Source: Parabacteroides distasonis ATCC 8503 (GTDB lineage: Bacteria > Bacteroidota > Bacteroidia > Bacteroidales > Tannerellaceae). From it: DNA of 64,000 nucleotides. A program made the position numbers and the translations under genes. Location: the NCBI RefSeq assembly GCF_000012845.1, contig NC_009615.1:829501-893500 (forward strand), written 5' to 3'. The notes beneath the pieces were generated by a model. That model was not told the origin of the DNA. It was given only the letters and a program-made list of their open reading frames with translations, and made no database searches. Shown here in pieces: positions 19,206 to 27,652 of this stretch (position 1 is its first letter; each line of letters begins with the position of its first letter).

Positions 19206-19583
19206 AGTATTTAATGTTTGTTTTATGTGATACGCGAAGATAAGAAGATATCCTTATAAACGTTCTGTTTTATAGGGTGAACTATATATGGCTTTAATAA
19301 GGGGCCCACGATGGGCATCACGCGTAAAAGAGTAGGTTTGACGTTTTGACATTCTGTAATCTAAACTCCCGGAGAAGCGTTTTTTCCGGGCTAAGGTATG
19401 CCTTGCTTCCGAAAATGGCATAGAATAATAGCATCTGGTTGTCTTGTAGTGTTTTATGGAAATAGGCCTTTTTATTCTAGCGAGATTAATTCATCGTATC
19501 TCATATTTTTAGGTGAAAATAGCCATTTTATACGGGTGTATCGATCAATTCTATAGGATGCGAGGGCTGTTTCTTCCGTATGT

Positions 19584-19671
19584 ATCGCCTAATACATACG
19601 GTTGCGTTACCTAATACATACGGTCGTGTTGCCTAATACAGCCTTTTGTGTTACCTAACTCTATTACTTTT
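19584..19671. repeat. Four tandem 22-base units
   Basis: Units start at 19584, 19606, 19628 and 19650, each with the core (A/G)CCTAA(T/C) and mostly ATACATACGG after it. The first is preceded by CCGTATGTAT, the complement of the unit core, giving a hairpin at 19576-19602. Confidence 0.6.
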
Positions 19672-19696
19672 GAGTCCAAACAGGGGTATTTAGGCA

Positions 19697-19748
19697 AGAA
19701 AAAGAGGGAAAACGTATGATTTCATCATAGGTCTCTCCCTCTTTTTCT
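19697..19748. terminator. Hairpin with A/T-rich flanks
   Basis: AGAAAAAGAGGGA (19697-19709) pairs with TCCCTCTTTTTCT (19736-19748); an inner ATGAT/ATCAT palindrome sits in the loop. It looks like a bidirectional terminator. Confidence 0.55.
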
Positions 19749-19869
19749 CTATTTGTAAAAAGGTCTTGACATCGTTATTCTGTTATTTCGATCATAATGT
19801 CAAGATTATCTCATTTTCGCTTACGGTCTCTATAATCGATACTTATTTATCCTTTATGATTTCATGGAG

Positions 19870-19895
19870 TGTAGATACTAATTGAAAAGTGCACC
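19870..19895. repeat. Left terminal inverted repeat of IS21 copy 1
   Basis: 26 bases, exact complement of 22399-22424. A partial second copy (CCAATTGAAAAGTGCGCC) begins at 19902. Confidence 0.9.
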
Positions 19896-19939
19896 AATAT
19901 TCCAATTGAAAAGTGCGCCGCCATAGGATAAGTATAATG

Positions 19940-19966
19940 ACCTTTGTATCATCCAAATACAAAGGT
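19940..19966 (+). promoter_or_regulatory. Hairpin covering the istA ribosome-binding region
   Basis: ACCTTTGTAT and ATACAAAGGT (10-base perfect arms, 7-base loop) end 3 bases before the ATG at 19970. The right arm includes the AAAGG ribosome-binding sequence, so folding would hide it. This could limit transposase expression from read-through transcripts. The same structure is at 37677-37703. Confidence 0.5.
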
Positions 19967-19969
19967 AAA

Positions 19970-21568
19970 ATGAAGACTATGGTAGAAAGACAATCAATAA
20001 TACACATGTATAGAGTATGCGGTTATAGCAAACGGCGTATCTCTCGTGAACTTCATGTCAGCCGTCATACCGTTGACAATATTCTTTCAGAATACGAATC
20101 AGCCATCCGTACTGATAATCCGGAAGAGGCTTTGAGTGATTTGCTTACCGTCCAGCCCAAGTATGACAGTTCCAAACGCCGCCCTCGCCGCCTTACACAA
20201 GAGATTAAGGACGAGATCGGGTTTTGCCTGAAGAAGAATGCCGTTAAGGTAGCTACGGGGCTTCGCAAGCAGCGCATGCTGAAGAAGGATATCCACCAGT
20301 TTCTGTTATCCAAAGGATATACCATCAGTTATGCCACAGTGTGCAGTTATATAAAAAATATAGAGTCATACAAAGAGAAGAAAAAGAGCGAAGCCTTTAT
20401 CCGGTTGTTCTATGAGCCGGGATGCATTGTTGAGTTTGACTGGGGTGAAGTCCTTCTTTTTATTGACGGTGTCAAGACCAAGTTTTATCTGGCCGTATTC
20501 ACTTTCGGGCATAGCAATGGCAGATACGCCTACCTTTTCAGGCATCAGAATACGCTTGCCTTCATGGAATCCCACCGCAACTTCTTCAGGGATATACATG
20601 GTGTCCCCGCCATGATGGTCTATGACAATATGCGTGTAGCCGTCAAGAGCTTTGTCGGTGGTGACAAGAAGCCTACGGAAGCCCTGATGAAGATGTCCGG
20701 TTTCTATTGTTTTGAGTACCGTTTCTGTAATGTACGGGCCGGATGGGAGAAAGGGCATGTGGAACGCAGCGTGGAATATGTCAGGAGGAAAGCTTTCTGC
20801 CTGACTGACCATTTCAATGACATACGTTCCGCCCAGGAGCATTTGAACCGAATGTGTACGCAGGTCAACAACGAGCAGGGCAGTCTTTCAACAGCGGAGA
20901 AATCATCGCGTCTGGAGGCTGATTTGTCATCGCTGAAGCCTTTTCCCGGCAACCTTGGCTGTTTTGAGGTCAATGAGTACATCGTGGACAAGTGGTCGAC
21001 TGTCAGCATGAAAAATGTTCATTATTCCGTACCTGATTCCCTTGTAGGAGAAAAAGTACATGTCAAGGTCTACAGTGAAAAAATCGTCATCCTGTACGGG
21101 AAGGAGAAAGTGGCCTCGCACCAACGCAGTTATTGTGGTGGCGACTGGTGCATCAAGCTGGAGCACTACTTGCGTACACTTTCCCGTAAACCGGGTGCAT
21201 TACCTCATTCTGTGGTCTGGCAAAGAGCACCGGAAGAACTGAAAAGACTGTATGACAGCTATTTCAAGAATGACAACAGGGCATTCGTCCTGCTGCTGGA
21301 CTATGCATGGGAAAATGGTTTTTCCGGGACAGACATCATCAGGGCATGCAGGGAACTGACCGGACGTGGTGTCAGAAAGATATCTCCGGAACAGGTAAAG
21401 GCCATGTTGCATGGCAACGCACAGGAAGAGATGGAAGAATCCATGGAGTCGCCTGTTCTTCCGGCACAACAAGAGAATATAGAAAGAGAAGCCGTGGATA
21501 TGCTTGAAGGCATTACGGCACTCATGACAGGATACAATGAAGCGCATGATATAATACCAACCATTTAA
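19970..21568 (+). CDS. istA: IS21-family transposase IstA, copy 1
   Basis: 532 residues from ATG 19970 (longer in-frame readings to 19913 run into the terminal repeat). An N-terminal helix-turn-helix ([21 protein letters not shown]) is followed by an RNase H-like integrase core: first Asp in [17 protein letters not shown], second in [11 protein letters not shown], and Glu in [15 protein letters not shown]. IstA carries out strand transfer together with the IstB ATPase encoded 11 bases downstream. Confidence 0.93.
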   Translation: MKTMVERQSIIHMYRVCGYSKRRISRELHVSRHTVDNILSEYESAIRTDNPEEALSDLLTVQPKYDSSKRRPRRLTQEIKDEIGFCLKKNAVKVATGLRKQRMLKKDIHQFLLSKGYTISYATVCSYIKNIESYKEKKKSEAFIRLFYEPGCIVEFDWGEVLLFIDGVKTKFYLAVFTFGHSNGRYAYLFRHQNTLAFMESHRNFFRDIHGVPAMMVYDNMRVAVKSFVGGDKKPTEALMKMSGFYCFEYRFCNVRAGWEKGHVERSVEYVRRKAFCLTDHFNDIRSAQEHLNRMCTQVNNEQGSLSTAEKSSRLEADLSSLKPFPGNLGCFEVNEYIVDKWSTVSMKNVHYSVPDSLVGEKVHVKVYSEKIVILYGKEKVASHQRSYCGGDWCIKLEHYLRTLSRKPGALPHSVVWQRAPEELKRLYDSYFKNDNRAFVLLLDYAWENGFSGTDIIRACRELTGRGVRKISPEQVKAMLHGNAQEEMEESMESPVLPAQQENIEREAVDMLEGITALMTGYNEAHDIIPTI

Positions 21569-21579
21569 GTTTATAATAT

Positions 21580-22335
21580 ATGAAATCAGAAAAAGAAACC
21601 ATTTATGACTATGCGACAGAACTGAAGCTGCTGGCCTTCAAAGAGGAACTGGAATACACCCTTTCATTGGCAGCCGGAGAAAACTGGAGCCATTTGCATT
21701 TCTTGACCGAATTGCTTGGAAAGGAAAGTGTCAGAAGAAGGGAATGTAGAAGAAAATCAAGGATAAAATCTGCGGGATTCCCACAAATGAAGTATCTGCA
21801 TGAACTTGTCATGGAAGACATGCCCAAAGAGGCACAGATAATATTGCCTGAATTGGAAACACTGGACTTCATCAGGGAGGGAAGAAACATAGTCCTGTAT
21901 GGAAATCCGGGGACGGGAAAGACTCATATTGCTACGGCTTTAGGAATAAAGGCCTGCCAGCAGGATTTTACCGTATTGTTTACTTCAGTCCCTGTCTTGC
22001 TTACCCAGATAAGGGAAGCCAAATCCGCAAAGACACTGCGGGCGTTGCAATTACGGTTTGAAAAATACGATCTGGTTATCTGTGATGAATTCGGATATGT
22101 CAGTTGTGACAAGGAAGGAGGAGAACTGCTTTTTAACCACTTGTCCTTAAGGGCCGGGAAAAAAGCTACAATCATTACTACTAATTTGGCTTTTAACAGA
22201 TGGAATGAAATCATAAAGGACAAGGTGCTTGTAGCGGCAATGGTCGACAGGCTTACACATAAAGCCTATCTGGTAAATATGACCGGACTCTCTTATAGGC
22301 TCAAAGAAACACAAAAAATGAGACAAGATAAATGA
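21580..22335 (+). CDS. istB: IS21-family ATPase helper IstB, copy 1
   Basis: 251 residues, AAA+/DnaC-like. Walker A is GNPGTGKTHIATALG and Walker B LVICDEFGYV, with sensor-like ITTNLAFNRWNEI. IstB loads onto target DNA and directs IstA. It is coupled to istA with an 11-base gap, and the protein is identical to that of copy 2. Confidence 0.93.
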   Translation: MKSEKETIYDYATELKLLAFKEELEYTLSLAAGENWSHLHFLTELLGKESVRRRECRRKSRIKSAGFPQMKYLHELVMEDMPKEAQIILPELETLDFIREGRNIVLYGNPGTGKTHIATALGIKACQQDFTVLFTSVPVLLTQIREAKSAKTLRALQLRFEKYDLVICDEFGYVSCDKEGGELLFNHLSLRAGKKATIITTNLAFNRWNEIIKDKVLVAAMVDRLTHKAYLVNMTGLSYRLKETQKMRQDK

Positions 22336-22398
22336 AGATTTTAAACTTATATGTAATTTTGTAACAAGTATGGATGGAGCTCTTTTCAATTAAAATAC

Positions 22399-22424
22399 GG
22401 TGCACTTTTCAATTAGTATCTACA
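22399..22424. repeat. Right terminal inverted repeat of IS21 copy 1
   Basis: Exact complement of 19870-19895. A further CTTTTCAATTAAAATACGG-like partial copy lies just inside. Confidence 0.9.
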
Positions 22425-22469
22425 ACGCTCTGTTTGACCGTATTATCGTGAACAAATAAAATAAATCGT

Positions 22470-23177
22470 ATGAGAAAATTAGTTACCGCCTTGTGCGCTT
22501 TGGTCTTTTTGTCGTCTTGCGACGACGAACTGAAACTTGTCAGCCGGGATTTTTCCGTGACGCTGAAAAGTATAGACGGCAATACGGCCGTAGTGGGGAA
22601 GCCCATTAATTGCACCCTTACGATCTCGGATCTTGATCCGGACAACGGGGATCAGATATTGACACGCTTTGAGGTCAGGGACGGGGACGGCGTTATCCTG
22701 GTGGATAACAACGAATACAGCCCCGGAGAAACGTTTGAATATGATTTCAAGGCAAACAATCGGCTGGATTTCGATTTTATCCCGGCAACCGAGGGAGAGG
22801 CGTATATCGTCATGGGGGTAGCCAGCGAACTTGTGACACGATCCGACAGCATCAAACTGAAAGTTTCCAGCCCGGAGATAAACATACGTTTCCAGAACGT
22901 GCCGGATCTTATGCTGGTATCGGAGGAAGCGGAATTTTATTTGCAGCTTGATACGGAACTTTACGGGGTGAAAGCGTCGGCCAGGTTCGTAAAGGGAAGC
23001 GGCCGGGTGTATATTTCCGGGTATGATGCGACAAGGGGCGAGGGCGTGGCACTGGAAAAAAACAACCTGGTGACGTTCCGGCCGGATGCGACCGGGCAGG
23101 CGGTGATCGAGTTTACCGTTTCAAGCCGTTACGGTCTGCCAGTGAAAGAGAATGTAACGATACAAGTAAATCAATGA
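22470..23177 (+). CDS. Lipoprotein with two Ig-like repeats, TraQ (DUF3872)-like
   Basis: 235 residues. The lipobox (LVFLSSCDD) anchors it to a membrane. Two similar beta-rich halves follow (about 25-130 and 131-235), each opening with a pattern like VVGKPINCTLTI and closing with a Y-hydrophobic strand, resembling conjugal transfer protein TraQ/DUF3872 but duplicated. It is followed after 4 bases by a TraO-like gene, and TraO and TraQ are neighbours in Bacteroides conjugation operons, which supports the call. The rest of a tra operon is absent from this window, so this may be a remnant cut by IS21. Family assignment is moderate. Confidence 0.5.
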   Translation: MRKLVTALCALVFLSSCDDELKLVSRDFSVTLKSIDGNTAVVGKPINCTLTISDLDPDNGDQILTRFEVRDGDGVILVDNNEYSPGETFEYDFKANNRLDFDFIPATEGEAYIVMGVASELVTRSDSIKLKVSSPEINIRFQNVPDLMLVSEEAEFYLQLDTELYGVKASARFVKGSGRVYISGYDATRGEGVALEKNNLVTFRPDATGQAVIEFTVSSRYGLPVKENVTIQVNQ

Positions 23178-23181
23178 GGTT

Positions 23182-23688
23182 ATGAGAAAAATTGCCGTAT
23201 TATCGCTCTTTTTGTGCCTGGTGGCCGTGTGCAGGGCACAATATATCGGAAGCCAGTATATGAACGTGAAGCTGGGCTATATCGTGGATGAAAGTCAGGT
23301 GCAGGGGACGTTCGGTTTTGGAAAGGTGTACAAGGCTTTCAAGGTGGGGGCAAACCTTAATTACCGGAATCTAAACCGGGATCTGGTAAAGGCAAACACC
23401 GTGACGGTCGGCCCGGAGCTGGCCTATTACGCCCTGAAAGGACGGAAATTCTCGCTCCTGGGGATCGCAGCCGGGACGATCGGCTACCAGAAAGCCAAGG
23501 CGAAAAGCGATCTTGTGTACCTGGAGAAAAGCAAGGCTTTCGTGTATGGGTACGAGGTCGGGATAAGGCCGGAAATGTTGCTAAGCCCGAAAGTGGCTCT
23601 TTTTGCCGAATACAGGTTTGAAATGTTGTTTAACTCCATTCTCCGGAATAACAACCATGTCGGCCTGGGGTGCGTGATCTATTTATAA
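23182..23688 (+). CDS. Outer-membrane beta-barrel-like protein, TraO-like
   Basis: 168 residues with a signal peptide ending at CRAQY. The alternating strands, and especially the end (GTIGYQK, KAFVYGYEVGIRPEMLLS, VALFAEYRFEMLF, HVGLGCVIYL), fit the conjugal-transfer TraO family, whose members have FIYGgxxGxExE and a C-terminal glycine-rich aromatic strand. Cotranscribed with the TraQ-like lipoprotein (4-base gap) and the next lipoprotein (18 bases). If the call is right, it belongs to the mating apparatus of a conjugative element. Confidence 0.5.
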   Translation: MRKIAVLSLFLCLVAVCRAQYIGSQYMNVKLGYIVDESQVQGTFGFGKVYKAFKVGANLNYRNLNRDLVKANTVTVGPELAYYALKGRKFSLLGIAAGTIGYQKAKAKSDLVYLEKSKAFVYGYEVGIRPEMLLSPKVALFAEYRFEMLFNSILRNNNHVGLGCVIYL

Positions 23689-23706
23689 ACTTAAATAATT
23701 GAAGGT

Positions 23707-24162
23707 ATGAGAAAGTATTTGTATTTGTCAGCCGTATGCGTGTGCATGGCATTGTGTTTCGTCGGTTGCAGCAAGGACGACGACGAACCGGGAGGAAAAG
23801 GGGCGATGTATGAGGTAACGATCGAGCAGTCGGGAGATTTCCGCAGCTTCATTAAGTCGGTCGTGGTAGTCGCCAACGGTACGCAGTTGAAAGACGGGGC
23901 GACGGGGGAAAGCCTCGCAAGCCCGGTGATTCTAAGCGATGAAGAACTGGCCGTCGAAAAGGTGACGTTAAGTACGACGGGAAAGGCGATCGAGTTTGCC
24001 GTTTCCGGTGGTGTCGTGGACGGAGAGGACGGCGTTGTGAACGAGCCGATGCAGTGGGTAGTGACCGTTTACAAAAACGGAAAGGAGATCGAGAAAAAGA
24101 GCCTTGTTTTCCGGGACGGGAAGGAGATAAGTACGGATGATCTGAATCTGTATTATAATTGA
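23707..24162 (+). CDS. Small lipoprotein of unknown function
   Basis: 151 residues, lipobox FVGCSKDDD. After an acidic linker it is beta-rich, with a segment resembling secreted Ig-like or beta-sandwich domains (YEVTIEQSGDFRSFIKSVVVV). It closes the three-gene set and is followed by a terminator at 24180. Role inferred only from position, possibly part of the transfer-envelope module. No family recognised. Confidence 0.6.
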   Translation: MRKYLYLSAVCVCMALCFVGCSKDDDEPGGKGAMYEVTIEQSGDFRSFIKSVVVVANGTQLKDGATGESLASPVILSDEELAVEKVTLSTTGKAIEFAVSGGVVDGEDGVVNEPMQWVVTVYKNGKEIEKKSLVFRDGKEISTDDLNLYYN

Positions 24163-24179
24163 CGTGACGGCCTGAATGT

Positions 24180-24211
24180 CCCCCGGATGAATGTTCGGGG
24201 GATTCTTTTTC
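24180..24211 (+). terminator. Rho-independent terminator
   Basis: TCCCCCGGA ... TTCGGGGGA stem followed by TTCTTTTTCTTTT, 17 bases after the stop of the preceding gene. Confidence 0.75.
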
Positions 24212-24213
24212 TT

Positions 24214-24265
24214 TTGGGCGTTCCCGTGGGACGGTCGGGCTTTACCCTGCAATCCCTAACGCAAT
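24214..24265. repeat. GGGCGTTCCC repeat element, copy 1
   Basis: Starts TGGGCGTTCCCGT, then ACGGTCGGGCTTT, and ends CTGCAATCCCTAACGCA. The same blocks occur at 36448-36530 with a longer middle. It is non-coding and structured. Confidence 0.55.
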
Positions 24266-24300
24266 TTTGGGTGTCCGCTTTGTCATTCTGTTACCGGGAT

Positions 24301-24409
24301 TTGTCCGCATGGTGGGAGACCCGCCCCGATCAGCCGGACACGCAATATCATTTTGTAATAACCGGCTAGCTGTTTTTATGGTGTAACGCTCCGATATTGC
24401 TTTCTTTTT
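24301..24409. repeat. 109-base direct repeat, copy A1
   Basis: Highly similar to 27284-27392 in the same orientation, from TTGTCCGCATGGTGGGAG to the T-rich TTTCTTTTT. Both copies lie upstream of plus-strand genes. Function unknown. A short in-frame peptide pattern (SAWWE.R.DQP) is conserved, but no start codon or longer frame supports a gene. Confidence 0.65.
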
Positions 24410-24422
24410 GCTTATTGTATGT

Positions 24423-24465
24423 GCAAATGCAAGAAGCCCCCCGGCGAAAACCCCGCCGGAGGCAA
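24423..24465. repeat. GC-hairpin repeat, copy B1
   Basis: GCAAATGCAAGAAGCCCC then a GGCG/CGCC hairpin; near-identical to 25768-25810 in the same orientation. It could act as a terminator. Confidence 0.55.
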
Positions 24466-24654
24466 TTATAGAAAGTCTGTGTATCATTTCCACATTTTGT
24501 GGAAATGATACACAGATAACAGTTCTTCAATAAATATATGTGTTTTTTGTATGCTTTTGATTATCAGGTATATATGACTTGTTTATTTGTTTGGCACAAT
24601 GTTTGTTCTTTGTCTTTCAGAAACCATATGTTAAATATTTAAATAGATTGGATT

Positions 24655-24960
24655 ATGAAAAAGGTATTATTTGCAGTAGCACTTGTTATGGGATTGGGTA
24701 GTTCAGTGGCATTCGCCGGCAACATGGTATCGGATGTTGAGATTGTGGTAATGGTGAACGATTATAAGCCAATCGAGGTAAAGGATCTGCCGCAGGCGGT
24801 TCAGGACACGATCAAGAAGGATTTCGCAGACCTGACAATCAAGGAAGCCGCAGTTGAGGAAAGCGAGGAAGGCACAAAGACCTACAAGGTGACATTTACC
24901 GATGCAGAAGGCACGGACAGCGAAGTGTTCTTCAACGAGAAGGGCGAAGTCCTGAAATAA
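24655..24960 (+). CDS. Periplasmic PepSY-like (DUF2874/BLIP-like) protein
   Basis: 101 residues: signal peptide to about residue 21 (SSVAFAGN), then one beta-alpha-beta domain with the pattern LPQAVQDTIKKDFADLTIKEA and a closing GTDSEVFFNEKGEVLK, which matches small PepSY-like putative beta-lactamase-inhibitor-like proteins abundant in Bacteroidales. Function unknown. It stands alone between repeat copies upstream and a strong bidirectional terminator downstream. Confidence 0.75.
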   Translation: MKKVLFAVALVMGLGSSVAFAGNMVSDVEIVVMVNDYKPIEVKDLPQAVQDTIKKDFADLTIKEAAVEESEEGTKTYKVTFTDAEGTDSEVFFNEKGEVLK

Positions 24961-24991
24961 AGCAAATGAACAGCAAAAAGAGAATTCAATT

Positions 24992-25039
24992 AAACTGTGT
25001 CAGCAAAATTAATATTTTATTGCTTTGCTGACACAGTTT
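24992..25039. terminator. Bidirectional terminator
   Basis: AAACTGTGTCAGCAAA and TTTGCTGACACAGTTT (16-base perfect arms) between convergent genes, followed by TGTTTT on the plus strand. Confidence 0.8.
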
Positions 25040-25042
25040 GTT

Positions 25043-25486
25043 TTACAGCCCCTCCGGTTCCGGTGACTTGTAAGGCTTGAAAGCAACCCGAACCTCCTTA
25101 TGCTCATCGATGACGAAAGTCTGCTCCGGCTCCACAGAACGAATAATGACGCCATTGACTTTCCAATACATGATTGTCCATGATTTGGAATGGGTAGCAC
25201 GAAAATGCACCGTTGTGCCTTTCGCTATTTCAGCCGGAGAGATCAATTCTCCTATCTTTTCCGCAGCCGTATTTTCCAACTCCGGTTTAGCCGAAAGCTG
25301 ACCTTCACCCTGATCCACACCAAATGCCAGCACTACTTTTTCCACTGCGGGAGGAAGAGGAGGATCTTCATCATTGTCACAAGAAACCGCAAATAGCGTA
25401 AGCCCATACAACAAAACAACGACAAAAGAGAGATAACCGATCTGTCTCATTAAGCCGATTTCTTTTTTTTCCATAGCAGTTTTCAT
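25043..25486 (-). CDS. Small lipoprotein of unknown function
   Basis: 147 residues from 25486; ATGs at 25474 and 25450 are alternatives, the last giving the tidiest lipoprotein signal (hydrophobic core then LFAVSCDND). A Pro-rich linker is followed by a small beta domain with aromatic residues (SWTIMYWKVNGVIIRS). No family recognised. Its promoter region is a repeat found again at 27125-27170. Confidence 0.6.
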   Translation of the reverse strand: MKTAMEKKEIGLMRQIGYLSFVVVLLYGLTLFAVSCDNDEDPPLPPAVEKVVLAFGVDQGEGQLSAKPELENTAAEKIGELISPAEIAKGTTVHFRATHSKSWTIMYWKVNGVIIRSVEPEQTFVIDEHKEVRVAFKPYKSPEPEGL

Positions 25487-25499
25487 AAGCTTATTTTTT

Positions 25500-25545
25500 G
25501 TTTACGACCGCATAAAGATAACAATTTGTTGGCTAAAAGGGTTTA
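25500..25545 (-). promoter_or_regulatory. Repeated promoter-like segment, copy C1
   Basis: 46 bases repeated at 27125-27170 with about two mismatches. Read on the minus strand it contains TATCTTTA (copy 1) or TATCTTTG (copy 2), the -7 type box, just upstream of the lipoprotein gene. Confidence 0.5.
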
Positions 25546-25767
25546 TTAAATATAGTGTTTATCACTTAATGATTTAAGGTTAATATCCTGTAGGTTGCAG
25601 GGAGAACAAACGGGAACAGCCGTTCCCGCCCCTTTCGGATTGTATGCCAGCACCCCTAAAAAATGCCTTGTCAAAGACAAGTAGTAACACGCCTGTGTTA
25701 CGTTTTCGACTTTTCAGCCGTCCGACCGCCACCCCGTCCGATTTGACTTGCCTTTGAGGTTATATAT

Positions 25768-25810
25768 GCAAATGCAGGAAGCCCCCAGCGAAAACCCCGC
25801 CGGGGGCAAT
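25768..25810. repeat. GC-hairpin repeat, copy B2
   Basis: GCAAATGCAGGAAGCCCCC, then a stem closing with GGGGGC. It lies just after the stop of the minus-strand gene at 25826, so it probably terminates that gene. Repeat of 24423-24465. Confidence 0.6.
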
Positions 25811-25825
25811 ATTTTTAAACAGGCT

Positions 25826-26062
25826 TTAAAAATACACGTTCAGCATAAGGTATAAAAAGACGTTCTTATCCTTAGTGCTGTGGTGTTCAAGTTCGAATTG
25901 GATTTTGTCCTCACGTGCGAGCCAACCTATTGCGCTGGCAGCTTCCAGGTCATTGAACCCTGTTGCATCCTTGACTTCTTGTAAAGTCCATTTTCGGTGT
26001 ACGTCTGTGCTTAATAAGCGCCAGAGTTTCCCTGCGTTCTCTCCGATGATGTGCTTATCCAT
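25826..26062 (-). CDS. Small winged-helix protein (DUF2582-like)
   Basis: 78 residues. One compact winged-helix unit: GKLWRLLS, the recognition-helix region LQEVKDATGFNDLEAASAIGW, then LAREDKIQFE as wing. It resembles the DUF2582 winged-helix family. Its neighbour at 26187 is a paralogue sharing the AA.A.GWLARE(D/N)KI core. Likely DNA-binding, possibly regulating the surrounding island genes; no direct evidence. Confidence 0.7.
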   Translation of the reverse strand: MDKHIIGENAGKLWRLLSTDVHRKWTLQEVKDATGFNDLEAASAIGWLAREDKIQFELEHHSTKDKNVFLYLMLNVYF

Positions 26063-26186
26063 ACTTTGTTATTTGTTATAAATTGATAAATGGTTTCAAA
26101 TGGATAATGAAAAGCACTTTTACATCAATAGTGTTACGCACTGCAAACATTCCAGCGTTTATCGTTTATCCTTTTGATACGTTGTA

Positions 26187-26387
26187 TCACTCTTTCCTGA
26201 TATACAGCAAACCGTTTCGCCGTTCGATGTATATCTTATTCTCACGTGCGAGCCACCCGGCGGCGAGTGCGGTTTCATCAGCCGCAAAATTTAGCCTTCT
26301 CGCAAGCTCGGCAATGGTTATAAGTCCGGTTTCTCCTAATTTTTCAAAGATGATCCCGGCTTTAAATCCTATATTTGCTTTTTCCAT
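26187..26387 (-). CDS. Small winged-helix protein (DUF2582-like), paralogue
   Basis: 66 residues, the most typical DUF2582 protein of the pair: GFKAGIIFEKLGETG, ITIAELARRLNF, ALAAGWLARENKIYIERR. It appears to be a minimal winged helix. It lies 124 bases upstream of the paralogue in the same direction, so the two may be cotranscribed. Partner or target unknown. Confidence 0.75.
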   Translation of the reverse strand: MEKANIGFKAGIIFEKLGETGLITIAELARRLNFAADETALAAGWLARENKIYIERRNGLLYIRKE

Positions 26388-26560
26388 GATAAAGTTTATA
26401 TTTTAATGGTTCAAAAATATGTATATATTTTATTATTCAAAGCGTGTAGAAATACAAATTAGAATTTACCCCGTTAATAAATTTTAACAATATAGATATT
26501 ACGTTCTATTCATTTCATTTTGCGGATGAAAAGAACTTTACAACTCTATCTTATAGGGGG

Positions 26561-26887
26561 TTAATTTAGTAATACCTTACTGAAAAACAACGCTCTGAAA
26601 CATTCCCTGTCACCGTTAAACAGGCACAAATATCTCCCCTTTACATCCTCAAAGAAGATATAATACAGGCAGGAATTAATGCCGAATCTATTTGTTCCGA
26701 TGATCTTTGCATGGCTTAATTTTTGGCGTACTTGTTTTTCCGTCAGCCCTTCGATGTATATCAACCCTTTCATGTTTCCCATTTGTCCGGGGGTGATCTT
26801 AAGCGAACTAAGTAGTTCTTTGAGGTCAAACAGCTTAGGAGTGTTTGACAAGCAGTTTAGGGACTGTTTTCGCTGTGTCTTTTCCAT
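26561..26887 (-). CDS. Hypothetical protein
   Basis: 108 residues, unrecognised. It has a helix-turn-helix-like stretch (LKELLSSLKITPGQ, then LTEKQVRQKLSHAKIIG) and an aromatic C-terminal half (CLYYIFFEDVKGRYLCLF). No signal peptide. The composition is ordinary and the frame has few competitors, so I think it is a real gene, perhaps DNA-binding. Confidence 0.5.
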   Translation of the reverse strand: MEKTQRKQSLNCLSNTPKLFDLKELLSSLKITPGQMGNMKGLIYIEGLTEKQVRQKLSHAKIIGTNRFGINSCLYYIFFEDVKGRYLCLFNGDRECFRALFFSKVLLN

Positions 26888-27124
26888 TGCTATAAGGATT
26901 TCGCTTGTGCCCTACACCAAGCCAATAAACATAAAAAAAGCGGAAGGGCATTCGCCTATCCGCAAGCGAGGGAGTCCAAGCCCTATACACACAAACAGGA
27001 GATACCCCCCGCATATCACGGGGAGCATTTATCTGTTTCTCTGTGTATAATGCAATTTTTGGACTTTTCGCTTGCACAGAAATCAGCTAAACGCTTTTTT
27101 TCTCAAAATGTAAAAACACGGTCG

Positions 27125-27170
27125 GTTTACGACCGCACAAAGATAACAAATTGTTGGCTAAAAGGGTTTA
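27125..27170 (-). promoter_or_regulatory. Repeated promoter-like segment, copy C2
   Basis: Near-identical to 25500-25545. On the minus strand it has a consensus TATCTTTG box and points toward the hypothetical gene ending at 26561, about 240 bases away. Confidence 0.45.
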
Positions 27171-27283
27171 CGAACCTTTTATTTTTTTGCCCTATTATCT
27201 TAAATTCAGTGTTTATGAAATACCAAGTTCTTTTTGAACATCCTTGTTTGCAGATGAAAAGATACTTTTGCAGTACCTTAATG

Positions 27284-27392
27284 TTGTCCGCATGGTGGGA
27301 GAACCGTACCGATCAGCCGGGTGCGCAATATCATTTTATAATAACCGATAGGTTGTTTTTATGGTGTAACGCCCCGATATCGCTTTCTTTTT
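27284..27392. repeat. 109-base direct repeat, copy A2
   Basis: Second copy of 24301-24409, same orientation, with scattered substitutions. Confidence 0.65.
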
Positions 27393-27447
27393 TTGTATCT
27401 TTATGTAGAAAATATTGCGTATTAACTGTTAATTTCGAAAAATGATG

Positions 27448-27455
27448 TATCTTTG
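27448..27455 (+). promoter_or_regulatory. Putative -7 box of the fimbrial operon
   Basis: TATCTTTG, an exact consensus match, about 200 bases upstream of the DUF3575 gene. Transcripts from it would include the upstream ATG at 27570 and the AC tract. Confidence 0.5.
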
Positions 27456-27614
27456 CGGCTTTCAAAATTGTAAGTATAGAATTTATAATTAAAATATTAG
27501 GTTTCAAAAGTATAAAGGTTTTTGGTTAGTTGCTCTTTCTGGGGTAGCAGATATTTTATAGTAAGTTATATGCAAAAAAAACAGAAAAAAGTTGGAAATA
27601 TTGATTTTTTTTAT

Positions 27615-27651
<37 letters not shown>

Positions 27652-27652
27652 T

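Larger units (their letters stand above)
19206..19869. other. Gene-free stretch at the left border of the accessory island
   Basis: About 660 bases with no convincing gene. It holds a 22-base tandem repeat array (19584-19671), a terminator-like hairpin (19697-19748) and a looser inverted repeat with CTTGACAT/ATGTCAAG arms (19765-19804). The IS21 copy begins at 19870. Confidence 0.6.
19870..22424 (+). mobile_element. IS21-family insertion sequence, copy 1 (2555 bp)
   Basis: Two genes in the istA-istB order are bounded by 26-base perfect inverted repeats beginning TGTAGATACTAATTGAAA and ending in CA, with additional internal AATTGAAAAGTGC-like copies near each end, as expected for IS21 elements with several transposase sites. 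The two genes and ends match a second copy at 37607-40161 in the same direction. No target duplication is visible: the bases before it (CATGGAG) and after it (ACGCTCT) do not match. Copies this alike imply recent movement or homogenisation. Confidence 0.93.

Noticed and set aside
19584..19671. CRISPR array
   Set aside because: Period 22 leaves no room for spacers, units are degenerate, and no cas genes are near.
27050..27445. 131-codon plus-strand frame before the fimbrial operon
   Set aside because: It runs across repeats C2 and A2 and lacks any domain; only the short SAWWE.R.DQP pattern is shared with copy A1, which has a stop soon after.
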